A DNA stretch of 64,000 nt from an uncultured Elusimicrobiales bacterium. Its GTDB lineage: Bacteria > Elusimicrobiota > Elusimicrobia > Elusimicrobiales > Elusimicrobiaceae. The number at the start of each line of letters is the position of its first letter. The first letter of the stretch is position 1. The notes below the pieces were generated by a model. It was not told where the DNA came from and made no database searches. It saw only the letters and a program-made list of their open reading frames with translations. The translations under genes were made by a program, and so were the position numbers. The DNA is taken from the NCBI GenBank assembly GCA_944324685.1, contig CALUXG010000038.1, positions 1 to 64,000 on the forward strand. Reading direction: 5' to 3'. Below are positions 51,571 to 60,914 of this stretch, piece after piece.

Positions 51571-54500
51571 CAAAGCACCGCCATGGCTTCCAGTTCTTCT
51601 TTTTTGGCTTGGTCTGCGCGATCGGCCAAATTGACAGACAACACTTTCGATACGCCGCCTTCTTCCATGGTGACGCCATAAAGCCTGCGCGCCGACTCCA
51701 TAGTGCGTTTGTTGTGCGTAACCACAATAAACTGAGTTGTATTTGAAAACTCTTTGATGAGATTTACAAAACGTTCCACATTCGCCTCGTCCAACGCCGC
51801 ATCGGCTTCGTCCATAATGCAGAAAGGAGCCGGATTGTGCGTAAAAAACGCAAACAGCAAAGACAGAGCCGTCAGCGTCTTTTCCCCGCCGGACAGAGAA
51901 GAAATATTCAAAAACTTTTTGGCAGGCGGTTGGGCGTAAATTTCAATGCCCGTCTCCAGCAGATTTTCCGGATCGGTCAGAACCAAATCACATTCTCCGC
52001 CGCGGAAAAGAGTCTGGTAAATATTCTTAAAATGCATTTTAACTTGCTCAAATGTATATTTGAAATTGTCGCGCGTAGTGATATTAATTTTATGTATGGC
52101 GGAACGCAAATCTTTTTTGGCGTCTTCCAAATCGTTAATTTGGCCTTTTAAGAAATCATGGCGCTGGGTCAGAGCGTCATATTCTTCCGGAGCGGTCATA
52201 TTGACCGCTCCCATATTTTCAATGCGCTTGCGCATCATCTTGACGCGTTCATAATCCACCGTTTTCCCGCCAAAGTTCATTTGCGCTTCTTCCGGCGTAA
52301 TATTCCAGCTTTCAAACAAATTGTTGACTACCGTCGTGCGTTGGCGGCGGGCGTTGGCCAGAGCGTTTTCTAAATCGTTTTGTTTGATATGCAAATCCGA
52401 CAGCTGTTTTTTGTTGGCGTTGAGCGCGGTCATTTTCTCGTTATATTCTTTTTTCATCACTTCCAATGACTCACGCAATTTATACTCGTCCGTTTCCAAC
52501 AGCGCCAACGTATCGCGCTCGGCAGAAAGTTTGGCCTGCGTACCGAGTTTTTCTTGTGCCAGCGCCTGCAGCCGCGCACTGGCGGATTTAACCGCCTCGG
52601 CGCGTTTGCCCTCATTGGCCCGCAGCGTGTTATACTCAAACTCCGTGGATTTCAAATCCACTTCCACATTGTTCTTACGTATCTTAAACTCATATAAAGC
52701 GCCGTTCAAGCTGTTCAAGCGGCTTTTGGTTTGTTCCGTTTGTTTCTGCAACTCCGCTTTTTGCGTTTTTAAATTTTCCGTTTGCGCTTTCAGAGACTCT
52801 TGCTGCTGTAAAATATTTTGCAAATCATTTTGCAATTGCTGGACATGCAGTTTACGTTTGTCCACGCGAAGCATCAGCTCCTGCTTTTGCGCGGCGGCTT
52901 TTGCCAACGCTTCCTCCACTTGCTTTAGCTCCCGCTCTTTGGAAGCCAGCTCCCCCTGCACCGCGCCGGCGGCAACGGCGGCTTCCTGCACATGGATGCG
53001 CATGGTACGCAACGCTTCGTCGGCTTTCTGTAAAGCTTCATAATTGGAGATAATTTCTTTGGAAATCTGGTCTTCTTGCTGCGTTTTCTCGGCCAAAATT
53101 TGTTTGACGTTTTCTTCTTCGCCCCAATACGCCTCCGGCGCACTGACGCCGCTGGCGCCGGCACTGAGGAAAAACCCGCCGGACAAAACGCCGTCCGTTT
53201 CCAAGTTATAATCACCCGCCAGCAAACTGATCAGATTTTCCAGCTCCGGCGCATATTGCAGCTGCGCCTTAAATGTACCGGCGACGGGTTTTATCGGAGG
53301 CACTTTATCCAACAAAATAAACTTGCAGCGCGCCTTGCCGTGTTCTTTGAGTTTTTCAGCGGCGGCGCGGGCGGCCGCCTCATTGTCGCACAGTACCGCG
53401 TCCAGATATTTTCCAAAGGTTTCTTCCACGGCGGTGGCTGCTTCGGGGGCAAATTTCAACGCTTTGCGCAACGTGCCTTTCACGCCGGCAATGCCGGCCT
53501 CGCAGGCCGTTTTGACGCCCACCCAATAAGGATCATTTTCCCCTTGCGTGCGAATAATGTCCAACTTGGCGTTCAACGCCGCTTTCTCAGATTTTATCAA
53601 GGAAAGTTTTTCATTCAAAGAACTTCTTTTTTGCTGCAGCTCTTTCAGCTGGCTTTCCGCCTCTGCGATTTGCGCGCGGCATTGTTGCGCGGCGTTTTGT
53701 TTTTCCGTCAAACGCATGCGGATCTCTTCCAACGCTTTTTTCACCCCTTCTACGCCGCTTTCCGCGCTGCTGCTTTTTTCCAATGTGATTAAATCGTCGG
53801 TTTCGCGCTGCACGTTGGCCTGTTCCAACGCAATTTGATTTTGGCATTCCATCTGGTTTTGCACCAAACGCATTAAATCAGCGCTGGCGCGCTGGATTTG
53901 CCCGTCCGTATCGCGCCATTCCCGCTCCTGCTTTTGAGATAAGGAAAATTCTTCATTATATTGCTGTTGCAGCGGGGAAAGCTGCCCGTCCAAATCCGCC
54001 AATTGCGCTTTCAGTTTGGCTATGGCGGGTTCTATTTCTTTAAGACGGTTCTGCCCACGCTGAGACTCATCACCGGAGGCGGCCAGCTGCGCCGTAAATT
54101 CTGCCGTTAAATTGTCGCAGTTTTTTATCGCCCCCTCCAACAAGCCCACTTGGTATTTGCTGGCGGCTATTTTTTCGTTAAACTGCGTCAACTCTTTTTG
54201 TTTGTGCGTTAAATTTAAATCCATGGCGGCCGTCTGTCCTTCCTGCGCGGAAATCTGATTTTCCAAATCTTTCGCACGCGAAAGCACCGGCTCCAGTTCC
54301 CCCCCGTGTTTGGCTATCAGCTCGTCCGCCTCTTTGATGGAGCAGAGCGAAATGGCAATTTCGCTCTCTTTTAATTCTTCGCGGTATTTTTGATACAAAC
54401 GGGCTTTGCGGGCCTCCCCGTCTAATTTTTTGATTTGCTCCGCCAGCAAAGTTACCGTATCAGCCAAACGCGCCAAATCCAAATCCACGCGCTCCAAGCG

Positions 54501-55037
54501 CCGTATGCATTCTTCGCGTTTGGCTTTGTATTTGGATACACCGGCCACTTCTTCAAACATTTCCCGACGCTGTTCCGGCGTGGCGGAAAGCACGCTTTCC
54601 ACGCCGCCTTGGTCTATAATGGCATAGCCTTCTCCGCCTATGCCCGTGTCTAAGAACAAATCGCGTATATCACGCAGGCGGCACTGCACTTTATTCAGAT
54701 AATATTCGCTTTCACCGGAGCGGAAAATTTTACGCGTAACGGTAATCTCATTAAAATCCAAGGGCAAATTGCGCGTGGAATTGTCAAAAATCATGCTGAC
54801 CTGCGCCATATTCAGCGGTGCACGTTTGGCCGTACCGTTAAAAATAATATCCACCATAGAAGCCGAACGCAAAGCCTTCCAACTCATTTCACCAATGGTC
54901 CAGCGGACCGAATCAATGACGTTGGACTTACCGCAGCCGTTGGGGCCCACCACGCAGGTGATACCCGGCTCAAAATCCAAACGCACCTTATCGGCAAAAG
55001 ATTTAAAACCGACGATTTCTATGGCTTTCAAATACAT
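51570..55037 (-). CDS. smc: Chromosome segregation ATPase SMC
   Basis: Structural maintenance of chromosomes protein of 1155 residues, acting as a dimer with ScpA/ScpB to organise and separate chromosomes. The N-terminal head has MYLKAIEIVGFKSFADKV and Walker A VGPNGCGKSNVIDSVRW. Two long coiled coils (about 165-500 and 655-990) flank the hinge around residues 505-650 (VKTACEAGIAGVKG onward). The C-terminal head carries the ABC signature SSLSGGEKTLTALSLLFAF and Walker B PAPFCIMDEADAALDEANV. A TATAAT sits about 40 bases upstream. scpA and scpB are not in the window. Confidence 0.97.
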   Translation of the reverse strand: MYLKAIEIVGFKSFADKVRLDFEPGITCVVGPNGCGKSNVIDSVRWTIGEMSWKALRSASMVDIIFNGTAKRAPLNMAQVSMIFDNSTRNLPLDFNEITVTRKIFRSGESEYYLNKVQCRLRDIRDLFLDTGIGGEGYAIIDQGGVESVLSATPEQRREMFEEVAGVSKYKAKREECIRRLERVDLDLARLADTVTLLAEQIKKLDGEARKARLYQKYREELKESEIAISLCSIKEADELIAKHGGELEPVLSRAKDLENQISAQEGQTAAMDLNLTHKQKELTQFNEKIAASKYQVGLLEGAIKNCDNLTAEFTAQLAASGDESQRGQNRLKEIEPAIAKLKAQLADLDGQLSPLQQQYNEEFSLSQKQEREWRDTDGQIQRASADLMRLVQNQMECQNQIALEQANVQRETDDLITLEKSSSAESGVEGVKKALEEIRMRLTEKQNAAQQCRAQIAEAESQLKELQQKRSSLNEKLSLIKSEKAALNAKLDIIRTQGENDPYWVGVKTACEAGIAGVKGTLRKALKFAPEAATAVEETFGKYLDAVLCDNEAAARAAAEKLKEHGKARCKFILLDKVPPIKPVAGTFKAQLQYAPELENLISLLAGDYNLETDGVLSGGFFLSAGASGVSAPEAYWGEEENVKQILAEKTQQEDQISKEIISNYEALQKADEALRTMRIHVQEAAVAAGAVQGELASKERELKQVEEALAKAAAQKQELMLRVDKRKLHVQQLQNDLQNILQQQESLKAQTENLKTQKAELQKQTEQTKSRLNSLNGALYEFKIRKNNVEVDLKSTEFEYNTLRANEGKRAEAVKSASARLQALAQEKLGTQAKLSAERDTLALLETDEYKLRESLEVMKKEYNEKMTALNANKKQLSDLHIKQNDLENALANARRQRTTVVNNLFESWNITPEEAQMNFGGKTVDYERVKMMRKRIENMGAVNMTAPEEYDALTQRHDFLKGQINDLEDAKKDLRSAIHKINITTRDNFKYTFEQVKMHFKNIYQTLFRGGECDLVLTDPENLLETGIEIYAQPPAKKFLNISSLSGGEKTLTALSLLFAFFTHNPAPFCIMDEADAALDEANVERFVNLIKEFSNTTQFIVVTHNKRTMESARRLYGVTMEEGGVSKVLSVNLADRADQAKKEELEAMAVL

Positions 55038-55340
55038 GGGTTACCGTCCTTGGCTCAAAAGGGGATATATATTGTATTATACATTATCCCGCGCGTACGA
55101 AACCTGACGCAAGCCGCTCTTACGCGTACGATTTCTATATTCAAAAACACTTTCGAATACAAAGACAAAGCTCTCCGAAGAAAAAAAGGCTTGCAAAAGA
55201 GAAGAATATTTATTAGACTTTTTCGGTAAGGGTGCCGGACACCCCGGCGCAGACGTGAGAGACGTTATGCGCACGGCTAACATTTCGCAGTTTTTAATCC
55301 GAACCCTGAAAACTGTTTCCTTAAAGGAGGAACATCCAGT
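55038..55340. other. Divergent control region of smc and the small repeat protein
   Basis: The minus strand has TATAAT (55081-55076) for smc. The plus strand has TTGCAA (55191-55196), a 17-bp spacer and TAGACT (55214-55219), a possible promoter leaving a leader of about 115 bases before the small gene. The leader contains a GGGTG / CACCC hairpin near 55232. No gene is visible; a long minus-strand frame across 55077-55712 is a shadow. Confidence 0.45.
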
Positions 55341-55565
55341 ATGGCAGAAAAAGTACTCAAAATCGGCGTAGAACGCGAAGACGGATTCTTGTATTATATT
55401 GACAAGGACGGCGACGTGGCGCGCGTGCAAATGGCTCGCGGCGGCAAAAAAGGCGGCAAGCCTAAAAAAGTGGAAAAAACCGGTATCAAAAAAGAAAAAG
55501 GATATCTGTATTTCTTGGATAAGAAAGGCGATATTTCCAGAGCAAAAATGGTTAACGCCAAATAA
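55341..55565 (+). CDS. Small lysine-rich two-repeat protein
   Basis: A 74-residue basic protein built of two copies of a unit of about 26 residues: first VEREDGFLYYIDKDGDVARV, second IKKEKGYLYFLDKKGDISRA, joined by the glycine/lysine linker ARGGKKGGKPKKVEKT. The shared pattern is charged-G-F/Y-L-Y-Y/F-I/L-D-K-x-G-D-V/I-A/S-R-x-x-M, which suggests a paired beta-hairpin. I know of no function. AAAGGAGG lies ideally before the ATG and a strong terminator follows, so it is a single-gene, probably well-expressed unit. The positive charge would allow nucleic-acid or ribosome binding, but this is only inference. Confidence 0.8.
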   Translation: MAEKVLKIGVEREDGFLYYIDKDGDVARVQMARGGKKGGKPKKVEKTGIKKEKGYLYFLDKKGDISRAKMVNAK

Positions 55566-55570
55566 TTTAA

Positions 55571-55597
55571 CGCCCCGCAAAACGGGGCGTTTTTTTA
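55571..55597 (+). terminator. Terminator of the small repeat protein gene
   Basis: Perfect 7-bp stem CGCCCCG / CGGGGCG with loop CAAAA and a run of T. Confidence 0.95.
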
Positions 55598-55968
55598 TCC
55601 GTACAGTAAATTTTTTCGTAAAAGACGGGCCTTGCAGACCGTTTTTTGAAAACGGAAAATACCGAATCGGCACGGCGGGCCCCACCGAATAAGGCAAATT
55701 GCCGACCGTCAACGCATGACTGTATGCGCGGCAGAGATTGTCATTTTATGCGCGGTTTTGTTTTTGCTCTTGTTTTTTGTCTGAATTGTTTTATACTTAA
55801 ATAACGGTGCGGCTTTCGTCCGTACCGGCTGTTTGTCCGCGACGCGCCGCCACCGGCCCGCGGCCTTTTCTTTCAGGCCCCGCCCTCCGCGCCCGCCGTT
55901 GACACTGACGAGAAATTAATGATTAAATGTGAGTACGGGTTTCCCGTCAAGACTATACGGAGGAAGTT
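55598..55968 (+). promoter_or_regulatory. Promoter and long GC-rich leader of raiA
   Basis: A stretch of about 370 bases without a gene. TTGTTT (55770-55775), 16-bp spacer, TATACT (55792-55797) looks like the raiA promoter. The resulting leader of about 165 bases is GC-rich and can fold: GGTGCGG with CCGTACC near 55806-55829, and ACGGG-TTT-CCCGT near 55935-55947 close to the ribosome binding site GGAGG. Nothing I recognise as a known riboswitch. Confidence 0.45.
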
Positions 55969-56520
55969 ATGGAAATTAAAGTTACCGCCAAAAACATTAA
56001 ACTGACGCCCGCCATCAAACAATTTGTGCAAACCCGCGTCAGCAAAATTGAAAATTACGTAGATCATATTGTTTGGGCGCAGGTTTTGCTTTCCGTGGAA
56101 AAGAAAATAAACCAGCGCGCGGAAATTATTATCCATACGGGAGGCAAAAATCCGGTCAGCGCCAGCGCCGTTGAAACCGATTTATATAAGGCTATAGACG
56201 CCGCGGCCGTCAAAGCAGAAGCGCAGCTGAAAAAAGCCAAAGAAAAAACAAAATCCAAACGCACGGCCAAAAAAGCCGCTGCGGCGGAAGAGTTTGCGAC
56301 GTTCACCGATCACATTCTGTTGCCTCCCAACGACGTTAAATTCTCGGTCATCAAACAGGTGGAAGTTACCCCGATGAACCCTGAAGACGCGGCTTATGAA
56401 ATGGAACGGCTGGGCTATTCGTTCTGGATGTTTTTGGACGAAGATTCCAAGCAAATCAACTTAATTTTCAAACGCTTGGACGGAACGTACGGTTTGATTA
56501 AGCCTATTAAGAAAAAATAA
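55969..56520 (+). CDS. raiA: Ribosome hibernation factor, long form (HPF/RaiA)
   Basis: Binds the 30S subunit in slow growth and joins ribosomes into inactive 100S dimers. The 183-residue long form has the N-terminal S30AE domain (about 1-105: MEIKVTAKNIKLTPAIKQFV and AEIIIHTGGKNPVSASAVE), an alanine/lysine linker and the C-terminal dimerisation domain (VIKQVEVTPMNPEDAAYEME, then GYSFWMFLDEDSKQINLIFK). Long forms are the rule outside gammaproteobacteria. GGAGG precedes the ATG. It heads the plus-strand run with hprK and rapZ. In proteobacteria the related cluster is rpoN-hpf-ptsN-rapZ; here rpoN and ptsN are absent. Confidence 0.93.
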   Translation: MEIKVTAKNIKLTPAIKQFVQTRVSKIENYVDHIVWAQVLLSVEKKINQRAEIIIHTGGKNPVSASAVETDLYKAIDAAAVKAEAQLKKAKEKTKSKRTAKKAAAAEEFATFTDHILLPPNDVKFSVIKQVEVTPMNPEDAAYEMERLGYSFWMFLDEDSKQINLIFKRLDGTYGLIKPIKKK

Positions 56521-56532
56521 AAAGGACAAGCG

Positions 56533-57486
56533 GTGCAGGAATTTACCAAATCCGTAACAGTCTGCGAATTGCTCCAAGTGAAGCGTCTTCACTTGGAGCT
56601 GATTTGCGGCAAACGTTACGTGCATCGGGAAATCACCACTCCCAGCATTAACCGGCCCGGGCTGGCCCTGTGCGGGCATTTGGATCATTTCCGCGCCGAC
56701 GCCGTCCAAGTGTTTGGAAGAGGAGAACACGGCTTTTGCGCCAAAGAAAAACCGAGCGTATTGAAAGCAAATATCGCCAAGATGCTGGGCCAAGGCCGCG
56801 TACCGTGCGTTATCATGGCGGCGGATCTAATGCCGTTGCCAGCAGTAAAAAAAGCTTGTTTGGAAGCGGACGTACCCGTGTTAAAAACCAGCATGGAATC
56901 GGCCGCGTTTGTGGCGGAATTCTCCCGCTATTTAGATGAAAAACTCTCCCCTGTTACGCATTTGCACGGCGTACTCCTAAACGTCAGCGGCATAGGCGTA
57001 TTGCTGCGGGGGGAAGCGGGCATAGGCAAAAGTGAATGCGCTTTGGAGCTGATTAAGCGCGGACATATTCTGGTAGCCGATGATGTTGTGGAAGTACAGA
57101 AACGCTGGGGACGTTTTTTGGTCGGCTCCTGTCCCGAAATGCTCAAACACTACATGGAAGTGCGGGGTTTGGGGATTTTGGACGTGGAACTGTTGTTTGG
57201 CGTCGGTTCCACTTTAGACGAAATGAGCATTGATTTGGAAGTGGTGCTTACTCCGCCGGCAAAAAATATAGACCGTTTGGGAGTGGAGCAGAATACTTCG
57301 GAAATACTGGGCATAGAGGTGCCTTCCCTGCTCCTGCCGGTTACCCCGGGGCGGAACTTGGCGGCGCTTATAGAAGTGGCCGCGCTGAACCAGCGCTTAA
57401 AGGCGCAAGGCATTTTTTCGGCCAAAGAATTCAGCCGTAAAATGCTGGACCGCATGAAACAAACAACAAAAAACCATGCAAACTAA
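56533..57486 (+). CDS. hprK: HPr kinase/phosphorylase
   Basis: Phosphorylates serine 46 of HPr with ATP or pyrophosphate and reverses the reaction with phosphate, coupling PTS state to carbon control. The C-terminal kinase domain has the P-loop [19 protein letters not shown] near residue 160, the catalytic histidine region VADDVVEV, and the family signature [18 protein letters not shown] near residue 210. The N-terminal domain of about 130 residues is the usual hexamer cap. Length 317 is standard. It starts with GTG 12 bases after raiA, with AAAGGACAAG upstream, and its end overlaps rapZ by 11 bases. Confidence 0.95.
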   Translation: MQEFTKSVTVCELLQVKRLHLELICGKRYVHREITTPSINRPGLALCGHLDHFRADAVQVFGRGEHGFCAKEKPSVLKANIAKMLGQGRVPCVIMAADLMPLPAVKKACLEADVPVLKTSMESAAFVAEFSRYLDEKLSPVTHLHGVLLNVSGIGVLLRGEAGIGKSECALELIKRGHILVADDVVEVQKRWGRFLVGSCPEMLKHYMEVRGLGILDVELLFGVGSTLDEMSIDLEVVLTPPAKNIDRLGVEQNTSEILGIEVPSLLLPVTPGRNLAALIEVAALNQRLKAQGIFSAKEFSRKMLDRMKQTTKNHAN

Positions 57487-58330
57487 ACGCAAACTTTTTA
57501 TTATTACCGGCATGAGCGGCGCGGGCAAAAGCCAAGCGCTCAAAATTTTCGGCGATTTTGGTTTCTATTGCGTAGATAATTTGCCGCTGGCTCTTTTTAG
57601 ACAGTTTGCCGATTATGTAAAACAAAGACCGGAGCTGCAAAACGTCGCTTTGGGCGTAGACGTACGCGAGGGAGAAAAATTAAAAGAACTGCCCGCTCTT
57701 TTGAAAAATATCACAAAAGATGATTTCAGTCCGAAGGTCATTTTTTTGGACGCTTCCGAAGAGTGTCTGATCCGGCGTTTTTCCGAAACGAAGCACAAAC
57801 ATCCCATTCATAAAAAACTTGCAACGGCCATCGCACATGAACATGATTTATTGACGCCCATTAAAATAGCCGCCGACAAAGTGATAGACACCACGGACTT
57901 AAAACTGGGAGAATTAAAAGAAAAGCTGTCTGCTTTGCTAGAATTAAAGAAAGAAGGAGAAATGCAAATTTCCGTAGTCTCTTTCGGTTTTAAAAACGGC
58001 ATTGCCAAAGAAGCGGATATCGTCATGGACGTGCGCTTTCTGCCCAATCCATATTATGTAAGCGGGCTTAAAAACAAAACCGGTTTGGACAAGGCCGTAC
58101 AGGATTACATTTTGTCATTTAAACAATCGCGTGAATTTGCCGACCGCTTTGCGGATTTGATTAAATACCTTATCCCCAAGTATATTAAGGAGGGCAAAAG
58201 TTACTTGACTATCGCCATAGGATGCACCGGTGGCAAACACCGCAGCGTTTTTATGGCGCATCAATTGGCGCAAACATTGCGCAAACAGGGACTGAGTGCT
58301 TCGGAATTTCATAGAGATATAGGATTATAA
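57476..58330 (+). CDS. rapZ: RNase adapter protein RapZ
   Basis: P-loop nucleotide-binding protein. In E. coli the family member directs RNase E to a small RNA controlling glmS, but the role elsewhere is less clear. The 284-residue sequence has [20 protein letters not shown] at the N-terminus, [13 protein letters not shown], a Walker B-like [21 protein letters not shown] and a C-terminal domain with [26 protein letters not shown] and the [16 protein letters not shown] motif. It overlaps hprK and is followed by PTS IIA after one base. glmS is in this window at 17316 but in another transcription unit, so no link is shown. Confidence 0.95.
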   Translation: MQTKRKLFIITGMSGAGKSQALKIFGDFGFYCVDNLPLALFRQFADYVKQRPELQNVALGVDVREGEKLKELPALLKNITKDDFSPKVIFLDASEECLIRRFSETKHKHPIHKKLATAIAHEHDLLTPIKIAADKVIDTTDLKLGELKEKLSALLELKKEGEMQISVVSFGFKNGIAKEADIVMDVRFLPNPYYVSGLKNKTGLDKAVQDYILSFKQSREFADRFADLIKYLIPKYIKEGKSYLTIAIGCTGGKHRSVFMAHQLAQTLRKQGLSASEFHRDIGL

Positions 58331-58331
58331 T

Positions 58332-58736
58332 ATGGTAGAACTGATCTTAGTTACCCACGGCAATTTAGCCGAGGAAATGTTGGCCACGGCGGCCCAGATT
58401 CTGGGCAAGCCCGCCGAAGGCGTACGAACGCTTTCGGTTACCACGTCCAGCTCCGTAGAGCAAGGCGCGAAAGAATTGACGAAACTCTTGGCCGACACGG
58501 CGGAAGGAGCCGTCGTTCTTACGGATATTTTCGGCGGAAGCGCAACCAATATCGCCCTTACGGCCACCAAGGAAAATCCAAAGTGCCACGTGATTACGGG
58601 CATGAATTTGAGCATGCTCCTTACTGCCTTGAACAGCCGCAAAAAACTGACGCCTAAAGAACTGGCAGAAAAAATAGAGTCCGACGGTAAACGTGCCGTC
58701 ATTAACGCCACGGAGCTTTTGATAAAGGGGCTGTAA
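58332..58736 (+). CDS. PTS mannose-family EIIA component
   Basis: A 134-residue phosphocarrier that takes the phosphoryl group from HPr. The active histidine lies in LILVTHGNLAEEMLATAAQ at about residue 9, with the typical aspartate pair later in VLTDIFGGSATNIALTA, the D-I-F-G-G-S motif of man-type IIA. It is a separate protein rather than fused to IIB as in E. coli ManX. One base separates it from rapZ and one from IIB, so the whole set is translated as a unit. The sugar substrate cannot be assigned. Confidence 0.92.
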   Translation: MVELILVTHGNLAEEMLATAAQILGKPAEGVRTLSVTTSSSVEQGAKELTKLLADTAEGAVVLTDIFGGSATNIALTATKENPKCHVITGMNLSMLLTALNSRKKLTPKELAEKIESDGKRAVINATELLIKGL

Positions 58737-58737
58737 T

Positions 58738-59202
58738 ATGCCTATTATTTTTGCTAGGGTGGACGACCGCCTGATACACGGACAAATTGTACAGGCATGG
58801 CTGCCCGAACTTAATATTGACGAAGTGGTTATTCCGTGTCCGCGCGAACGGGAAAACTGCGTCAATAAAAATTTATTACGTTTATCCCTGCCGTTTGAAT
58901 ATGAACTGACGGTCATGGAGCCGGCGCGCTGCGTCGGTTACATAAGTGCATCTAAAAAACGCATTTTTCTGCTAATGGGATCTTTGCAGGACTTGAATCC
59001 GCTGCTGGAAGACGGTCTGCAAATAAAATCTCTTAACATCGGCGGAATGCATTTTAAGGAAGGCGCACAAAAACTGGCCGAAAACGTATTTTTGGACGCG
59101 CGGGACAGACATACATTGCGTATATTAAATGATTTGGGAATAGACATTGAAACGCGGGCCATACCCAGTTCCAAGTCCGTTTCCATAAAAGAGACTTTAT
59201 AA
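58738..59202 (+). CDS. PTS mannose-family EIIB component
   Basis: A 154-residue phosphocarrier of the mannose/fructose/sorbose family. The phosphorylated histidine is in ARVDDRLIHGQIVQAWLPEL near residue 15, the strongest marker of this family. Later segments (VVIPCPRERENC, SLNIGGMHFKEGAQ) agree with man-type IIB. It receives phosphate from IIA and would pass it to the incoming sugar in IIC/IID. It lies between IIA and IIC with one-base gaps. Confidence 0.92.
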   Translation: MPIIFARVDDRLIHGQIVQAWLPELNIDEVVIPCPRERENCVNKNLLRLSLPFEYELTVMEPARCVGYISASKKRIFLLMGSLQDLNPLLEDGLQIKSLNIGGMHFKEGAQKLAENVFLDARDRHTLRILNDLGIDIETRAIPSSKSVSIKETL

Positions 59203-59203
59203 T

Positions 59204-59809
59204 ATGACGTTGCCTTTGATTTTGTTGTGCGTTTTTGCCGCTTTGCTGGAGTTGGACACGACTTATGCGTTTCAGACGCTTTTGTCGCGTCCGATTATTG
59301 CCGCCCCCATTTTCGGATGGCTGACAGGCGACGTAGCGGCAGGCATACAAATAGGCATTTTTGCAGAACTGCTGTTTGCGGATGTTTCTCCTTTGGGCGG
59401 CATTATACCGCCCAGCGGAGTGGTGGCCAGCGCCGTACCGCTGTTTCTATATGTACAGGGAATTGAATTGTATTTTGGCTTTTTCTTAGGCGTTTTAGGC
59501 GCGGTACTGTATTCGTTTTTTGACGCATTGCTGCGCAAAACCCGTTTTAAGTGGCTGATTTTTCTGGAAAAACGCATAGGAAAAAAACCTTCCGACATTA
59601 CGCGCATTATTTTGATCACCCTCCTTTTGTCTTTCTTGATGAGTTTTGTATTTATATCCGTTTTGGTGTGGGCCAGCTCTCAACTGATGTTTATATTGTA
59701 CCCCTATTTGCCACAGCAGCTGCACTTCTCGTTCCGTTTGGCGTACATGGCCGTGCCGTGGATAGGCTTGGCCGCACTCATACCCATATTTAGGCTTAAA
59801 GCGAGGTAA
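59204..59809 (+). CDS. PTS mannose-family EIIC component, short
   Basis: A 201-residue integral membrane protein with about five to six helices. Family markers include the GIQIGIFAELLFADVSPLGG segment and the P-P-S-G-V pattern following it. Man-family IIC proteins are usually about 250-265 residues, so this copy is some 50-60 shorter, missing C-terminal material rather than being cut by a frameshift: the reading frame is intact and the next gene begins three bases later. It may be a streamlined permease, or a sensing partner rather than a transporter. Confidence 0.85.
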   Translation: MTLPLILLCVFAALLELDTTYAFQTLLSRPIIAAPIFGWLTGDVAAGIQIGIFAELLFADVSPLGGIIPPSGVVASAVPLFLYVQGIELYFGFFLGVLGAVLYSFFDALLRKTRFKWLIFLEKRIGKKPSDITRIILITLLLSFLMSFVFISVLVWASSQLMFILYPYLPQQLHFSFRLAYMAVPWIGLAALIPIFRLKAR

Positions 59810-59812
59810 AAC

Positions 59813-60628
59813 ATGTCCCTTTGGTTACGCGTAAATATGTTTTTCCGCTCTTTCTTTTTACAAGCCGGCTGGAATTACGTCAAATACCAGAACCTCGGTT
59901 TTGCTTTGGTCATGCTGCCTTTTTTGCGCCGTTTATACCGCAAAGACCCAGAAGCCTTGCATACGGTCGTTAACCGTTATTTGGAAGCTTTCAACACACA
60001 CCCCGTCATGGCCTCTTTCTGCTTCGGAGCCATGGCCCGCATGGAAGAGAACATCGCACAAGCCCATTCCGTAACGGATTACAAAGAGCAAGTGGCTGAA
60101 TGGATGGGCGCACGACGGGGGTTATCCATTACCGCCGCTTCCATAGGGGACAGGCTCTTTTGGGGTACGTTAAAACCGTTAACGTTGCTGCTGGCCATTT
60201 TTATTTGGATGCTGCTGGGAGTGAATTTCTTGGAAACGGAAATATCCGAAGTCCCCCTCTCTTATGCGCTGTCGGCGGGCGCGGCGGCATTTTTTATCTA
60301 TAATGCCATAGCACAATTTGTCCGCTGGGAAGGTCTAAAAATAGGATATGAAGCGGATGAAAAATCCTGTTTTGGGCTGACGCGTTTTGATTGGAACCGC
60401 ACCATTTACAACGCCAAGCGCATCGGCATTTTCTGTGCGGCCGGACTTATTTTGTTTGGAGTCTACCGGTTTTTGGAAAATAAACAACCGGATATTCATT
60501 TTGTGGCCAGATCCATATTAGTATTGTTTTTTGTCATCGCTTCGTTTGTAACGCGCCGCCTGCGCATTCCAAACGTGTATTTGTATCTGGCGGCTGTAAT
60601 CATTTTCAGTACCGTGTGTTTAATATAA
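59813..60628 (+). CDS. PTS mannose-family EIID component
   Basis: A 271-residue membrane protein. The N-terminal amphipathic region RVNMFFRSFFLQAGWNYVKY with GFALVMLPFLRRLYR, and the later SFCFGAMARMEEN, match the N-terminal part of man-type IID. IGDRLFWGTLKPLTLLLA is the conserved G-D-x-x-F-W-G-T motif near residue 115. Three to five helices follow. It completes the IIA-IIB-IIC-IID set. The middle part is diverged, with a charged insert near residues 175-195. Confidence 0.88.
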   Translation: MSLWLRVNMFFRSFFLQAGWNYVKYQNLGFALVMLPFLRRLYRKDPEALHTVVNRYLEAFNTHPVMASFCFGAMARMEENIAQAHSVTDYKEQVAEWMGARRGLSITAASIGDRLFWGTLKPLTLLLAIFIWMLLGVNFLETEISEVPLSYALSAGAAAFFIYNAIAQFVRWEGLKIGYEADEKSCFGLTRFDWNRTIYNAKRIGIFCAAGLILFGVYRFLENKQPDIHFVARSILVLFFVIASFVTRRLRIPNVYLYLAAVIIFSTVCLI

Positions 60629-60644
60629 AAGGGGCTTTTTTACC

Positions 60645-60914
60645 GTGATCACACAAGAAATTAAAATCACCAACCGCTTAGGGCTGCACGCCCGTCCGGC
60701 CGCCATGGTCGCACAAACGGCGGCGAACTACGACTGTGATATCAAAATAGCCAAAGATCGGGTGGAAATCAACGCCAAAAGCATCATGGGCGTCATGATG
60801 CTGGCCGCCGAATACGGGTCCATATTGCATGTAAGCTTTAACGGAAAAGACGAGAAAGAAGCTTGTGAAGCCATTACGCGTTTATTTACCGAAAAATTTA
60901 ACGAGGAGTATTAA
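60645..60914 (+). CDS. ptsH: PTS phosphocarrier protein HPr
   Basis: An 89-residue HPr starting with GTG and preceded by AAAGGGG. The EI-phosphorylated histidine is in RLGLHARPAAMVAQ near residue 16, and the HPr kinase site serine in NAKSIMGVMML near residue 47. Both are present, so this protein can act in sugar transport and be a target of HprK in the same gene run. The stop is directly followed by ptsI without a gap. Confidence 0.96.
   Translation: MITQEIKITNRLGLHARPAAMVAQTAANYDCDIKIAKDRVEINAKSIMGVMMLAAEYGSILHVSFNGKDEKEACEAITRLFTEKFNEEY

Noticed and set aside
53076-53792. 238-codon plus-strand frame inside smc
   Set aside because: Antisense to the SMC hinge and coiled coil; composition reflects the opposite strand.
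55077-55712. 211-codon minus-strand frame across the small repeat protein
   Set aside because: Covers a gene with a strong ribosome binding site and terminator on the other strand; the translation is phenylalanine-rich, typical of a shadow.
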